A DNA stretch of 38,759 nt from Nitrospira sp. (GTDB taxonomy: Bacteria; Nitrospirota; Nitrospiria; Nitrospirales; Nitrospiraceae): positions 1 to 38,759 of the forward strand of contig JACOEJ010000012.1 in assembly GCA_024998645.1 (NCBI GenBank), written 5' to 3'. A model generated the notes under the pieces. It was given only the letters and a program-made list of their open reading frames with translations. It was not told where the DNA came from and did no database searches. The position numbers and the translations under genes were made by a program. Shown here piece by piece: positions 26,864 to 34,591 of this stretch (the stretch's first letter is position 1; each line of letters starts with the position of its first letter).

Positions 26864-27177
26864 GCGGGGTCGGGATAGTCGATCCACGTTTCTTTTTCAG
26901 CGAGATAGCGGGTGCCTCTGAAGTTGGCTCTCGTACGCATGCGTACAAATCCCATTCCTTGAAGCTTCTCGACCACCTCGCGCACGGCGGCTCCGATAGT
27001 TGAGTGTGACCCTCCTTGGACGATGAGGGCTTCGTACATGATTTTCCCTGAATAGCCTGCGCCGGTTCGACTCACCAGGAGGGCGCGGCTAAAATAGCGA
27101 TCGCTTGGGTCCACGCCTTCCATCTGATGCTTCTCAACAAGCCCTACTTTCTTCATCATTAAAGGTAGTGCGCTCAT
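26860..27177 (-). CDS. Small unknown protein, divergent from pgsA
   Basis: I do not recognise the family. The 105-residue product is basic, without a signal peptide or membrane segment. It looks like a single alpha/beta domain: an N-terminal helix (MMKKVGLVEK), a YFSRALLVSR strand, GKIMYEALIVQGG, and a helix AAVREVVEKLQGMGF. The start is ATG 27177, supported by GGGAGGAA 5 nt upstream and by a -10 box that lies inside any longer version. An extended frame to GTG 27240 is therefore rejected. Codon use looks normal. It may be a lineage-specific regulatory or adaptor protein, but nothing in the sequence proves this. Confidence 0.75.
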   Translation of the reverse strand: MSALPLMMKKVGLVEKHQMEGVDPSDRYFSRALLVSRTGAGYSGKIMYEALIVQGGSHSTIGAAVREVVEKLQGMGFVRMRTRANFRGTRYLAEKETWIDYPDPA

Positions 27178-27216
27178 CAATTCCTCCCGAGGGTCCGCAT
27201 TGAGATTACGAGTCAG

Positions 27217-27245
27217 ATTATAGGCGGCTGGCCGCGCCACTGCAA
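27217..27245 (-). promoter_or_regulatory. Promoter of the small unknown gene (minus strand)
   Basis: On the minus strand a perfect -10 box TATAAT (27222-27217) lies 17 bp from TTGCAG (27245-27240). Transcription would start near 27210, about 30 nt before the ATG. The -35 box is poor, so the call rests mainly on the -10 box and the spacing. Confidence 0.55.
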
Positions 27246-27250
27246 CCGCG

Positions 27251-27280
27251 TTGACAAGGTCAAAATCCCCTCACTAAGAT
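27251..27280 (+). promoter_or_regulatory. Promoter of pgsA
   Basis: TTGACA (27251-27256) and TAAGAT (27275-27280) are 18 bp apart, with transcription expected near 27287. Its -35 box is 5 bp from the -35 box of the divergent minus-strand promoter. Confidence 0.65.
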
Positions 27281-27304
27281 GGCGGCCGGCGTGCTATCAG
27301 TACG

Positions 27305-27868
27305 ATGGAGGCTCTGCGCAGCCGCATGAATATACCGAACAGCCTGACGATCTTGCGGATACTTCTGATCCCTGTGTTCGTGGGGTTCATGACCTATCGG
27401 CAGTATGGTTATGCGCTGGCGGCTTTGCTCTGCGCCGGCCTCACCGACGCACTGGATGGGCTTGTCGCGCGCATGACTAATCAGCAGACAAAGCTAGGTG
27501 AAATTCTTGATCCATTAGCGGATAAGCTTCTGCTCACATCGGCATTCCTCACGCTCTCTATCCTGCACCTGGTGCCATCATGGGTTGTGATCCTGGTGGT
27601 AAGCAGGGATCTCATCTTGATGCTGGGGACAGTGGTCGCGCATGTGACGAATATTGCCATCGACATCACGCCGACGATCTTGGGCAAAGGTACGACATTG
27701 TGCCAGCTGGCCTATGTCGTGCTGGTGATTACCATGATCTGGCGGGGAATGAAGATTGGTGTGTTGTTCCCGCTGCTCGTGGTCATGGTGGTGTTTACGC
27801 TTGGTTCGGGGTTCCACTATTTGTATCGAGGATACCGGCGGACCCACTTGAACGGTTCCTCCGGCTGA
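27305..27868 (+). CDS. pgsA: CDP-diacylglycerol--glycerol-3-phosphate 3-phosphatidyltransferase
   Basis: PgsA makes phosphatidylglycerol phosphate, the precursor of phosphatidylglycerol and cardiolipin, in the inner membrane. The 187-residue protein has about five membrane segments and the full CDP-alcohol phosphotransferase signature D-x2-D-G-x2-A-R-x8-G-x3-D-x3-D, beginning TDALDGLVAR and ending GEILDPLADK. The usual family start MNIPNSLTILRI corresponds to ATG 27326, with GGAGG 14 nt upstream. ATG 27305 adds seven residues and has no Shine-Dalgarno sequence; I give the outer limit, but the inner start is quite possible. Other CDP-alcohol transferases are less likely given the size. Confidence 0.92.
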   Translation: MEALRSRMNIPNSLTILRILLIPVFVGFMTYRQYGYALAALLCAGLTDALDGLVARMTNQQTKLGEILDPLADKLLLTSAFLTLSILHLVPSWVVILVVSRDLILMLGTVVAHVTNIAIDITPTILGKGTTLCQLAYVVLVITMIWRGMKIGVLFPLLVVMVVFTLGSGFHYLYRGYRRTHLNGSSG

Positions 27869-27924
27869 TACTTAATCCTCCAGCAGTCAGAGCTCGGCTC
27901 GTCCGCGTAAATTGTGTATTTGTT

Positions 27925-27953
27925 TTGACAGGTTTTTGCCCCCCCAGTAGACT
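27925..27953 (+). promoter_or_regulatory. Promoter of pilC
   Basis: TTGACA (27925-27930) and TAGACT (27948-27953) are separated by exactly 17 bp. The start of transcription would be near 27960, giving a leader of nearly 60 nt before the ATG at 28017. The spacer contains a run of seven C residues. Confidence 0.7.
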
Positions 27954-28016
27954 CACCACGTAGTCGCACGTTTGTCACCTAACCGGCTCAGGGAGCCACA
28001 ACAGGATTACACGCCT

Positions 28017-29231
28017 ATGGCTACGTTTGCATACGTTGGACGAAGCAAGTCTGGTGCAGTCAAGAAGGGTGAGCTCGTGGCCAAGAGCCGCGATGAGGCT
28101 GTCGACCAACTCCGGAAGCAAAGCGTGGTGGTGACGAGCCTTGAGGAGAAGGGGGCAAAAGAAGGATTCAAGCTGAGCTTCGGTAACGGAATGACGGAAA
28201 AGGATCTTGTCGTGTTCACCCGCCAGTTTGGGACAATGATCAATGCGGGCTTGCCCTTGATTCAATGCTTGGAGATTCTCTCGACACAGTCTGAAAATGC
28301 AGCGCTTCGAAAAGCCGTTGGTGAAATCAAGGGGTCTGTTGAGGGTGGTTCGACCTTTTCCGATGCGTTGCGTCGGCATCCGAAAATTTTCGACGATCTC
28401 TACTGCAACATGGTGAATGCCGGGGAAGTCGGTGGATTGCTGGATACGATTCTCGGGCGGCTTTCCAAACACATCGAAAAGGCGATGAAGCTGAAGTCGC
28501 AGATTAAGAGCGCCATGGTTTACCCGGCAGCGATCATGGGTATTGCTACAATCGTCATTACTGTTTTGATGATCTGGGTTATTCCCGTCTTTGAGAAGAT
28601 GTTCAAAGAAATGTCTGGCGGGAAGATGGCATTGCCAGGGCCAACTCAGCTCGTTATCGATATGAGTAACTTTGTGCAAGCAGCTTGGTACATCATTCTC
28701 GGCGTGATCGTCGTTGCCGTGATCGCGTTCAAAAAGTACTATGCGACTCCGCAGGGCAGGTTAATGGTTGACAAGACTGTTCTGAAATTGCCGGTGTTTG
28801 GCGATTTAATCCGCAAAGCATCGGTTGCCAAGTTTACGCGGACATTGGGGACCTTGATCACAAGCGGAGTCCCCTTGCTAGAGGCGCTGTCGATCTGTGC
28901 GAAGACGGCCGGGAATAAAGTCATCGAAAATGTGTTGATGGATGCCCGCGTCAGCATTAGCGGAGGGAAGACGATTTCTGAGCCGCTGGCCAAGAGCGAG
29001 GCGTTTCCCAAAATGGTGACCCACATGATTTCCGTCGGAGAGTCAACCGGTGCGCTCGATAACATGCTAGGCAAGATCGCTGACTTTTATGAAGACGAAG
29101 TCGATGCAGCGGTGACGAACATGACGGCCTTGCTGGAGCCGATGATGATGGTGTTCCTCGGCATCACGGTGGGGTTCATTGTGGTCGCTATGTATCTGCC
29201 GATCTTCACCATGGCCTCTGCGATCGGGTAG
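28017..29231 (+). CDS. pilC: Type IV pilus inner-membrane assembly protein PilC (GspF family)
   Basis: PilC/GspF is the inner-membrane platform of type IV pili and type II secretion; it couples the PilB/PilT ATPases to pilin movement. The 404-residue protein has two GspF domains (about 70-195 and 270-395), each with the conserved pattern FTRQFGTMINAGLPL / FTRTLGTLITSGVPL, and three membrane segments. It ends in YLPIFTMASAIG, as is common in PilC. ATG 28017 has AGGA 10 nt upstream. The PilS-PilR pair downstream favours a pilus role over type II secretion. Confidence 0.94.
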   Translation: MATFAYVGRSKSGAVKKGELVAKSRDEAVDQLRKQSVVVTSLEEKGAKEGFKLSFGNGMTEKDLVVFTRQFGTMINAGLPLIQCLEILSTQSENAALRKAVGEIKGSVEGGSTFSDALRRHPKIFDDLYCNMVNAGEVGGLLDTILGRLSKHIEKAMKLKSQIKSAMVYPAAIMGIATIVITVLMIWVIPVFEKMFKEMSGGKMALPGPTQLVIDMSNFVQAAWYIILGVIVVAVIAFKKYYATPQGRLMVDKTVLKLPVFGDLIRKASVAKFTRTLGTLITSGVPLLEALSICAKTAGNKVIENVLMDARVSISGGKTISEPLAKSEAFPKMVTHMISVGESTGALDNMLGKIADFYEDEVDAAVTNMTALLEPMMMVFLGITVGFIVVAMYLPIFTMASAIG

Positions 29232-29256
29232 CGGTTACAGTCGGAACCAGCAGTCA

Positions 29257-29310
29257 GCTTGATCCACCGGAGGGCGGCGGAATATCTCGCCGGCGCCCGG
29301 TGGATCAAGC
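29257..29310 (+). other. Strong hairpin (14-bp perfect stem) between pilC and pilS
   Basis: GCTTGATCCACCGG (29257-29270) is perfectly complementary to CCGGTGGATCAAGC (29297-29310). The 26-nt interior is GC-rich and could pair further (GGCG with CGCC). It starts 25 bp after the pilC stop and has no T-run on either side, so it is not a standard terminator. It could stabilise the pilC mRNA 3' end, act as an attenuator before pilS, or be a copy of a dispersed palindromic repeat. Confidence 0.6.
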
Positions 29311-29378
29311 AATAGTGCAGATGGCACCTCCCCTCCAATAGTAGAGCCAGTGGTGAGCTGGTTTCTTGTTCTTTCTTG

Positions 29379-29397
29379 AATCCGTACTGAACGGATT
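29379..29397. promoter_or_regulatory. 7-bp inverted repeat upstream of pilS
   Basis: AATCCGT (29379-29385) and ACGGATT (29391-29397) flank a 5-nt spacer, 24 bp before the pilS GTG. It may be an operator or a small RNA hairpin. No recognisable promoter boxes were found next to it. Confidence 0.35.
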
Positions 29398-29421
29398 TCC
29401 TCTCTAGCTTTCGGAGCTTCT

Positions 29422-31113
29422 GTGGATGAACTTAGAGCCAGAATTCAATGGCTAATTGGCCTGAGAGTCCTCGTTGTGACGCTCCTGCTCGGGCTTTCTC
29501 TGACTTTTCAAGTTACAAGAGGGGAGCAGGTCGAGACGTTTTATAGCCTGATCGTGTTTACCTACGCGATCACCATTGGGTATGCCATCGCACTTCGTTT
29601 TGTGACCACCTCTGAGGCGTTGGTTCAACTAGCCTGGGTGCAAATCGGCATCGATTTCCTGCTGGAAACAGTCTTAATAGCAAGAACCGGTGGGATCGAG
29701 AGCCCGTTTCTGGTGCTGTATGTGATTTCGGTTACATTGGCGAGCCTGGTGCCTCGCCGGAAGGTCGGTCTCCTGGCTGCCAGCCTGTGCGTAATCCTCT
29801 TTGGCCTTCTGACTAATCTTCAATTGTATGGATTGACCGAGTCATGGGGTTGGTTGCCCAGAACACGGCTGAGTGCGCCGGAAACGCTTCAGACATTTGG
29901 GGTCCACAGTCTGGCGTTTTTGGTGGTGGGATTCTTGAGTGGCCTCCTGACAGAGCAGCTTCAACGTGCGGATCATTCGCTCAAGGAAAAAGAACAGGGC
30001 CTTAGCCGACTCCAGGCGTTTCATGAAAACATTGTTCACAGTATCAGCAGCGGCGTATTTACCGCCGATGAGGAGGGGCGAATCACCTCCTTTAACCCTG
30101 CCGCGCAGGAGGCCACCGGACATAATCTCGCGCAAGTTCAAGGGCGTCCCTGGCGAGACGTGTTTAACTGGCATCCGGATCGACCGCTGGATGTGCCGGA
30201 CGAAGGGGCAGCAAATATGCGATTCGAAGTGGAGTGTCTGCGGGCGGACGGGAATCGCTTGGTGCTGGGGATGACTCTCTCGCCGCTGCAGGAGCGTGGA
30301 AAAGCGACAGGGATGGTCGGGGTCTTTAAGGACCTGACACAAATCCGGGATCTTGAAGAGGAGATGCGGCGAAAAGATTGGCTCGCCAGCCTGGGAGAAA
30401 TGTCGGCCGGGATGGCTCATGAGATTCGCAACCCGCTCGGTGCGTTGGCCGGGGCGATGCAAATGTTGCGGAAGGATCTGCTTGCGGATGAGACGAGCCA
30501 GCGGTTGATGGACATCGCAATTCGGGAGGCGACTCGACTGGATACGATCATCACGGAGTTTCTTCAGTACGCCCGGCCGCCGGCTTTGAATCTGGCCGAG
30601 CACGATTTGAACAAACTCCTTGCTGAGACGCTTGATCTGGTACAACATGAAGCTCGGGCTAGAGCGAATATTCGAATTGAGACAAAGCCGTCTCGTGAGG
30701 TGTTGGTCGGTCAGGTCGATCAAGATCAGTTGAAGCAGGTATTCTGGAATCTTGCCACGAATGCGTTCGACGCCATGCCAAAAGGCGGACAATTGACGAT
30801 CGCGACCGGCTGCAGATCCATAGATGTTGGCGGGCGCAAAGGGGATGTCATCGAGATTTCTTTCCAAGATACCGGCGAAGGGATTTCGAAGAAAAACCTC
30901 GACAACATCTTTCTTCCGTTCTTTACGACAAAAAAACAGGGATCAGGATTGGGCCTTGCGGCGGTTCATCGGATTGTCGATTTGCACGGCGGGTGGATCA
31001 AGGTGGAGAGTAAAGAGCATGAGGGGTCTCGATTTGTGGTGTGCTTACCCCGTTCGGGCGATGTCGGCGTGAGACTCTGGCATGAAGGTAGGGAGCCATG
31101 GAAAAGATCTTAG
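29422..31113 (+). CDS. pilS: Sensor histidine kinase, PilS-like
   Basis: The 563-residue protein has an N-terminal membrane region of about six segments (15-185), a PAS domain (about 195-310), a HisKA domain with the phospho-acceptor His333 in MAHEIRNPLG, and a HATPase domain with the N-box FWNLATNAFDAMPKGG, the DTGEGI box, and GSGLGLAAV. This architecture is that of PilS, which senses pilin level in the membrane and phosphorylates PilR. The GTG start has GGAG 6 nt upstream. It overlaps the next gene by 16 bp, so kinase and regulator are made together. The link to pili rests on the adjacent pilC. Confidence 0.9.
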   Translation: MDELRARIQWLIGLRVLVVTLLLGLSLTFQVTRGEQVETFYSLIVFTYAITIGYAIALRFVTTSEALVQLAWVQIGIDFLLETVLIARTGGIESPFLVLYVISVTLASLVPRRKVGLLAASLCVILFGLLTNLQLYGLTESWGWLPRTRLSAPETLQTFGVHSLAFLVVGFLSGLLTEQLQRADHSLKEKEQGLSRLQAFHENIVHSISSGVFTADEEGRITSFNPAAQEATGHNLAQVQGRPWRDVFNWHPDRPLDVPDEGAANMRFEVECLRADGNRLVLGMTLSPLQERGKATGMVGVFKDLTQIRDLEEEMRRKDWLASLGEMSAGMAHEIRNPLGALAGAMQMLRKDLLADETSQRLMDIAIREATRLDTIITEFLQYARPPALNLAEHDLNKLLAETLDLVQHEARARANIRIETKPSREVLVGQVDQDQLKQVFWNLATNAFDAMPKGGQLTIATGCRSIDVGGRKGDVIEISFQDTGEGISKKNLDNIFLPFFTTKKQGSGLGLAAVHRIVDLHGGWIKVESKEHEGSRFVVCLPRSGDVGVRLWHEGREPWKRS

Positions 31114-32483
31114 TCGTCGATGATGAACAGAGCTTGCGGGAAGTGTTGAGCATCATGCTCAAGCGGGCCGGGTATGCGGTCACTGCGGTGTCTGATGGTG
31201 AAGAGGCCATTGAACAGTTACAGAAAGAAATTTTCGATCTCGTGATTACCGATTTGCGGATGCCCAAAATAGATGGGATGGAAGTGCTCCGGGCCGTCAA
31301 GTCCGCGTCGCCGGAAACTGTGGTCCTGATCATTACAGCCTTTGCCACTGCCGATTCGGCCGTGGATGCGATGAAGCAGGGTGCGTATGATTATCTCACA
31401 AAGCCGTTCCAGGTTGATGAAGTGCAATTGATTATCCGGAATGCGCTCGAGAAGCGCCGGTTGACGACAGAGAACATATTGTTGAAGCGCGAGATGGCGA
31501 GTCAGTCGTCTTTTGCTCAGTTGGTGGGACAGAGCGAGGCGATGCAGAAGGTGTTTGATGTGGTGAAGAAAGTTGCTGACTCAAAGAGCAACGTCTTGAT
31601 TTGCGGAGAAAGTGGAACCGGCAAAGAGTTGGTGGCTCGGGCGATCCACTACAATAGTGCGCGCAGCCCCTTGCCGTTTGTGGCCGTGAATTGCAGTGCG
31701 GTACCTGAAACCCTCTTGGAGAGCGAGTTGTTTGGCCATATGAAGGGCTCGTTCACGGGTGCCATTTCCAATAAAGCCGGGTTATTCGAAGTCGCGAACG
31801 GGGGCACCATCTTCCTGGACGAGATTGGCGATACGACGCCGACCATTCAAGTGAAATTATTGCGGGTCATTCAAGAGCGTGAATTTCGTCGAGTCGGCGG
31901 GACGCAGGATATTAAGGTCGATGTGCGCATAGTGGCTGCGACGAATAAAGATCTTGAGAAGGCCGTAGCGGATGGCTCCTTCCGCGAAGATCTGTACTAT
32001 CGATTGGATGTCATTCCAATCCGCCTCCCACCGCTTCGTCTGCGATCCGGCGACATTCCTCTTCTCGTCACTCACTTCCTCGCGCGGTTTTCCAAAGAGA
32101 GCGGGAAGCCGATGCCAGTAATCAGCCCTGAGGCGATGCAGGTGCTGTTAGGGCATGAATGGCGTGGGAACGTGCGAGAGCTGGAAAACTTGATCGAGCG
32201 AGTGGTCGCATTTTCAACCGGTGGTCCAGTGACGGACGCTGACATGCGTGGATGGCTTCACCGGACGTTGTCGCCCCAACAGCAGGGCGGGGTCCCGACC
32301 GAATTGCCGGAAGATGGATTGGATCTTGAGGGAATGATCAACGGCCTTGAGAAGGACCTCCTGCTGAAGGCGTTGGAGCGGACCAAGTGGGTGAAAAAGA
32401 AAGCGGCCAGATTGCTTCGGCTCAATACCCGATCATTCCGCTACCGGCTTGAGAAGTATGCTATAAAGGGAGGCCGTGACTAG
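31098..32483 (+). CDS. pilR: Sigma-54-dependent response regulator, PilR/NtrC-like
   Basis: The 461-residue protein has a receiver domain with phospho-acceptor Asp52 in VITDLRMPKIDG, an AAA+ domain with Walker A GESGTGKE (170-177), and a C-terminal Fis-type helix-turn-helix (KKAARLLRLNTRSFRYRLEK). The sigma-54 contact loop reads GSFTGA (217-222) rather than the more usual GAFTGA. It should activate sigma-54 promoters when phosphorylated by the upstream kinase, classically including the major pilin gene. No convincing -24/-12 promoter was found in this window, so its targets lie elsewhere. Confidence 0.93.
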   Translation: MEKILVVDDEQSLREVLSIMLKRAGYAVTAVSDGEEAIEQLQKEIFDLVITDLRMPKIDGMEVLRAVKSASPETVVLIITAFATADSAVDAMKQGAYDYLTKPFQVDEVQLIIRNALEKRRLTTENILLKREMASQSSFAQLVGQSEAMQKVFDVVKKVADSKSNVLICGESGTGKELVARAIHYNSARSPLPFVAVNCSAVPETLLESELFGHMKGSFTGAISNKAGLFEVANGGTIFLDEIGDTTPTIQVKLLRVIQEREFRRVGGTQDIKVDVRIVAATNKDLEKAVADGSFREDLYYRLDVIPIRLPPLRLRSGDIPLLVTHFLARFSKESGKPMPVISPEAMQVLLGHEWRGNVRELENLIERVVAFSTGGPVTDADMRGWLHRTLSPQQQGGVPTELPEDGLDLEGMINGLEKDLLLKALERTKWVKKKAARLLRLNTRSFRYRLEKYAIKGGRD

Positions 32484-33399
32484 ACCGCACGAAGATTCGC
32501 CCGATCCTTCCCGATCCGCCGTTACCGTATTCGCTCCAGCCAAAGTTAATCTGATCCTGCGGGTGCTTGATCGTCGTCCTGACGGGTTTCACAACTTGTG
32601 GAGCCTGATGCAGACGGTCGGGCTGGAAGATGCAGTCACCATTCGCTTGGCTCCGCAGCATACTGAGATTCGGCTACAGTGCGATAGCAGTGTACTCAGC
32701 GTCGATCAGACCAACCTGGTTTATCGTGCTGCGGCTGCGGTGCTCGCGCAATCGCAACGAAAGATCGGACTCGATATCCGGCTGGCGAAGCGCATTCCGA
32801 TGGGCGCCGGTCTCGGTGGCGGGAGTAGCGATGCCGCGGCAACCATTCTCGGAATCAATCGACTCCTGAACTTGGGCTGGTCAGCAGTCCGGATGGCGGC
32901 AATCGGTCAAGAGCTTGGAAGTGACGTGCCGTTCTTCTTTCATGCGCCGACTGCGGTGGTTGCAGGTCGAGGTGAACGGGTCAAGGCGATTCATGTGGCC
33001 GATTCCCGTTGGGCGGTGCTCGTAAATCCGGGCTTTCCCGTGGAGACGAAATGGGCTTATCAGCAGCTGTCCACGACCAGACAGGGTGTAGTGCCGCTTT
33101 CCGAACGATGCACCCAGCTGGAGTCACAGAGCCGGACTACATGGGATGATGTGATCAGTTTGGCGTCAAACGATTTCGAAGGCCCGGTGTTCGCGACGCA
33201 TCCTGTTCTTCGGCAGATCAAGCTGGACCTGTTGAGTGGGGGCGCTCAGCTGGCATTGTTGTCCGGCAGTGGTGCGACCGTTTTTGGGATATTCCAGGAA
33301 GAGGCCGGAGCTCGCCAGGCGGCTGCGTCTTTTCACGGGCGTTCGGAGATGAAGGCATTCGTGGCGCAGACCAATTCTGGGAAATTACGAATTGAGTGA
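32476..33399 (+). CDS. ispE: 4-diphosphocytidyl-2-C-methyl-D-erythritol kinase IspE
   Basis: IspE phosphorylates CDP-methylerythritol in the MEP pathway to isopentenyl diphosphate, which supplies undecaprenyl phosphate and quinones. The 307-residue GHMP kinase has the N-terminal FAPAKVNLILRVLDRRPDGFH motif (quoted as APAKVNLILRVLDRRPDGFH), the ATP loop PMGAGLGGGSSDAA (about 108-121), GSDVPFF, and LLSGSGATVFGIF. The GTG start overlaps pilR by 8 bp and is preceded by AAGGGAGG. The overlap ties it to the pilS-pilR transcript, although the functions are unrelated. Confidence 0.95.
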   Translation: MTRPHEDSPDPSRSAVTVFAPAKVNLILRVLDRRPDGFHNLWSLMQTVGLEDAVTIRLAPQHTEIRLQCDSSVLSVDQTNLVYRAAAAVLAQSQRKIGLDIRLAKRIPMGAGLGGGSSDAAATILGINRLLNLGWSAVRMAAIGQELGSDVPFFFHAPTAVVAGRGERVKAIHVADSRWAVLVNPGFPVETKWAYQQLSTTRQGVVPLSERCTQLESQSRTTWDDVISLASNDFEGPVFATHPVLRQIKLDLLSGGAQLALLSGSGATVFGIFQEEAGARQAAASFHGRSEMKAFVAQTNSGKLRIE

Positions 33400-33425
33400 T
33401 TCCCTTCTGATTTACTAGCAATCGG

Positions 33426-33455
33426 TTGACAAATCCGAGCCCTTTCCGATAAAGT
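33426..33455 (+). promoter_or_regulatory. Promoter of prs
   Basis: TTGACA (33426-33431) and TAAAGT (33450-33455) are 18 bp apart. Transcription near 33462 would give an untranslated leader of about 138 nt before prs, unusually long for this window. Confidence 0.65.
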
Positions 33456-33457
33456 CC

Positions 33458-33502
33458 GCCACTTGGTTGGCTTCTTCCGCAGCGAGCCGTGAGTAAAGTG
33501 GC
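33458..33502 (+). other. Stem-loop in the ispE-prs intergenic region
   Basis: GCCACTT (33458-33464) pairs perfectly with AAGTGGC (33496-33502), with a nested GGCT (33469-33472) / AGCC (33485-33488). The left arm lies at the predicted transcription start of prs, so the full stem would form mainly in read-through RNA from ispE. There is no T-run. Confidence 0.35.
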
Positions 33503-33599
33503 AGAGTGTCCGCACAGTGCCGACGTCCGCCGGTAAGTCAATTCATTCAAGAATTCAGTTACTTAATAGTAAGAGATTGGATCTTTTGAGAAGTCGGTG

Positions 33600-34541
33600 A
33601 TGAACAGAGAACTGAAAATATTCTCTGGGAACGCTAATCCTGCGCTTGCCCACGAGATCTGCACCTATCTTGGGCAAAAGCTCGGTGCGGCCACCGTCTC
33701 TTCCTTTAGCGACGGCGAGATCCGTGTCAAAGTCGATGAAAATGTGCGCGGCGCTGATGTCTTTGTTGTGCAGTCGACTTGTCAGCCGGTGAACGACTCA
33801 CTTCTGGAGTTGTTGATCATCATCGACGCGCTTAAACGTTCGTCGGCGAACCGGATCACGGCGGTTATTCCGTATTTTGGATATGGGCGGCAGGATCGGA
33901 AGGATCAACCGCGCGTGCCGATTTCAGCGAAGCTGGTGGCGGATTTGATCAGTACCGCCGGTGCCGATCGTGTGTTGACGATGGATCTCCATGCGGGGCA
34001 GATCCAGGGATTTTTCAACGTGCCAGTCGATCACTTGTATGCATTGCCGGTGCTCTTGGATTACATCACCAAGAAGAAGATCAGTGATTTGGTGGTGGTG
34101 TCGCCGGACGCCGGCGGGGTCGAGCGTGCGCGTGCCTTTGCCAAACGTCTGCAGGCCAACCTTGCCATTATTGATAAACGCCGTGAAGGCCCGAATCAAG
34201 CGCAGATTATGAATATCATCGGCGATGTGCAGGGTAAGAGTGTCATGCTCTTGGACGATATGATCGATACGGCCGGAACCATTGTGCAGGGCGCACAGGC
34301 TTGTGCCGACAAAGGGGCGCGGGAAGTGTGGGCCGCCTGTACGCACGCGGTCTTGTCCGGGCCGGCGTTGGACCGTATCACGAAGTCCTGTCTGTCGCAG
34401 GTGGTGGTGACCAATACCATTCCCTTGCGCGGGAAAGAGCAGGCCTGTCCCCAGTTGCATCAACTTTCGGTCGCGCCGCTATTGGGCGAGGCCATTCGGC
34501 GTATTCACGAAGACGAATCAGTCAGCTCATTATTTGCCTGA
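33600..34541 (+). CDS. prs: Ribose-phosphate pyrophosphokinase (PRPP synthetase)
   Basis: Prs makes PRPP from ribose 5-phosphate and ATP, feeding nucleotide, histidine and tryptophan synthesis. The 313-residue protein matches the family throughout: [29 protein letters not shown], the ATP region [18 protein letters not shown], the metal-binding [14 protein letters not shown], and the PRPP loop DDMIDTAGT (about 219-227). ATG 33600 follows GTG 33597; either can serve, and the upstream purine stretch (TTGAGAAG) is only moderately Shine-Dalgarno-like. The order ispE-prs-rplY-pth is common in bacteria. Confidence 0.96.
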   Translation: MNRELKIFSGNANPALAHEICTYLGQKLGAATVSSFSDGEIRVKVDENVRGADVFVVQSTCQPVNDSLLELLIIIDALKRSSANRITAVIPYFGYGRQDRKDQPRVPISAKLVADLISTAGADRVLTMDLHAGQIQGFFNVPVDHLYALPVLLDYITKKKISDLVVVSPDAGGVERARAFAKRLQANLAIIDKRREGPNQAQIMNIIGDVQGKSVMLLDDMIDTAGTIVQGAQACADKGAREVWAACTHAVLSGPALDRITKSCLSQVVVTNTIPLRGKEQACPQLHQLSVAPLLGEAIRRIHEDESVSSLFA

Positions 34542-34591
34542 GTCCTCGAATCGCAGGGACCAGATCGACGTAGGAGAGACGGAGGAGCATC

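Noticed and set aside
27178..27240. N-terminal extension of the minus-strand unknown protein
   Set aside because: A perfect TATAAT -10 box lies inside it, and ATG 27177 has an excellent ribosome-binding site.
29322..29340. Possible sigma-54 promoter (TGGCAC) before pilS
   Set aside because: No TTGC-like -12 element is at the required distance.
29842..30867. Antisense open frame of 341 codons across pilS
   Set aside because: The sense strand encodes a clear histidine kinase; the antisense product shows no recognisable domain or start signals.
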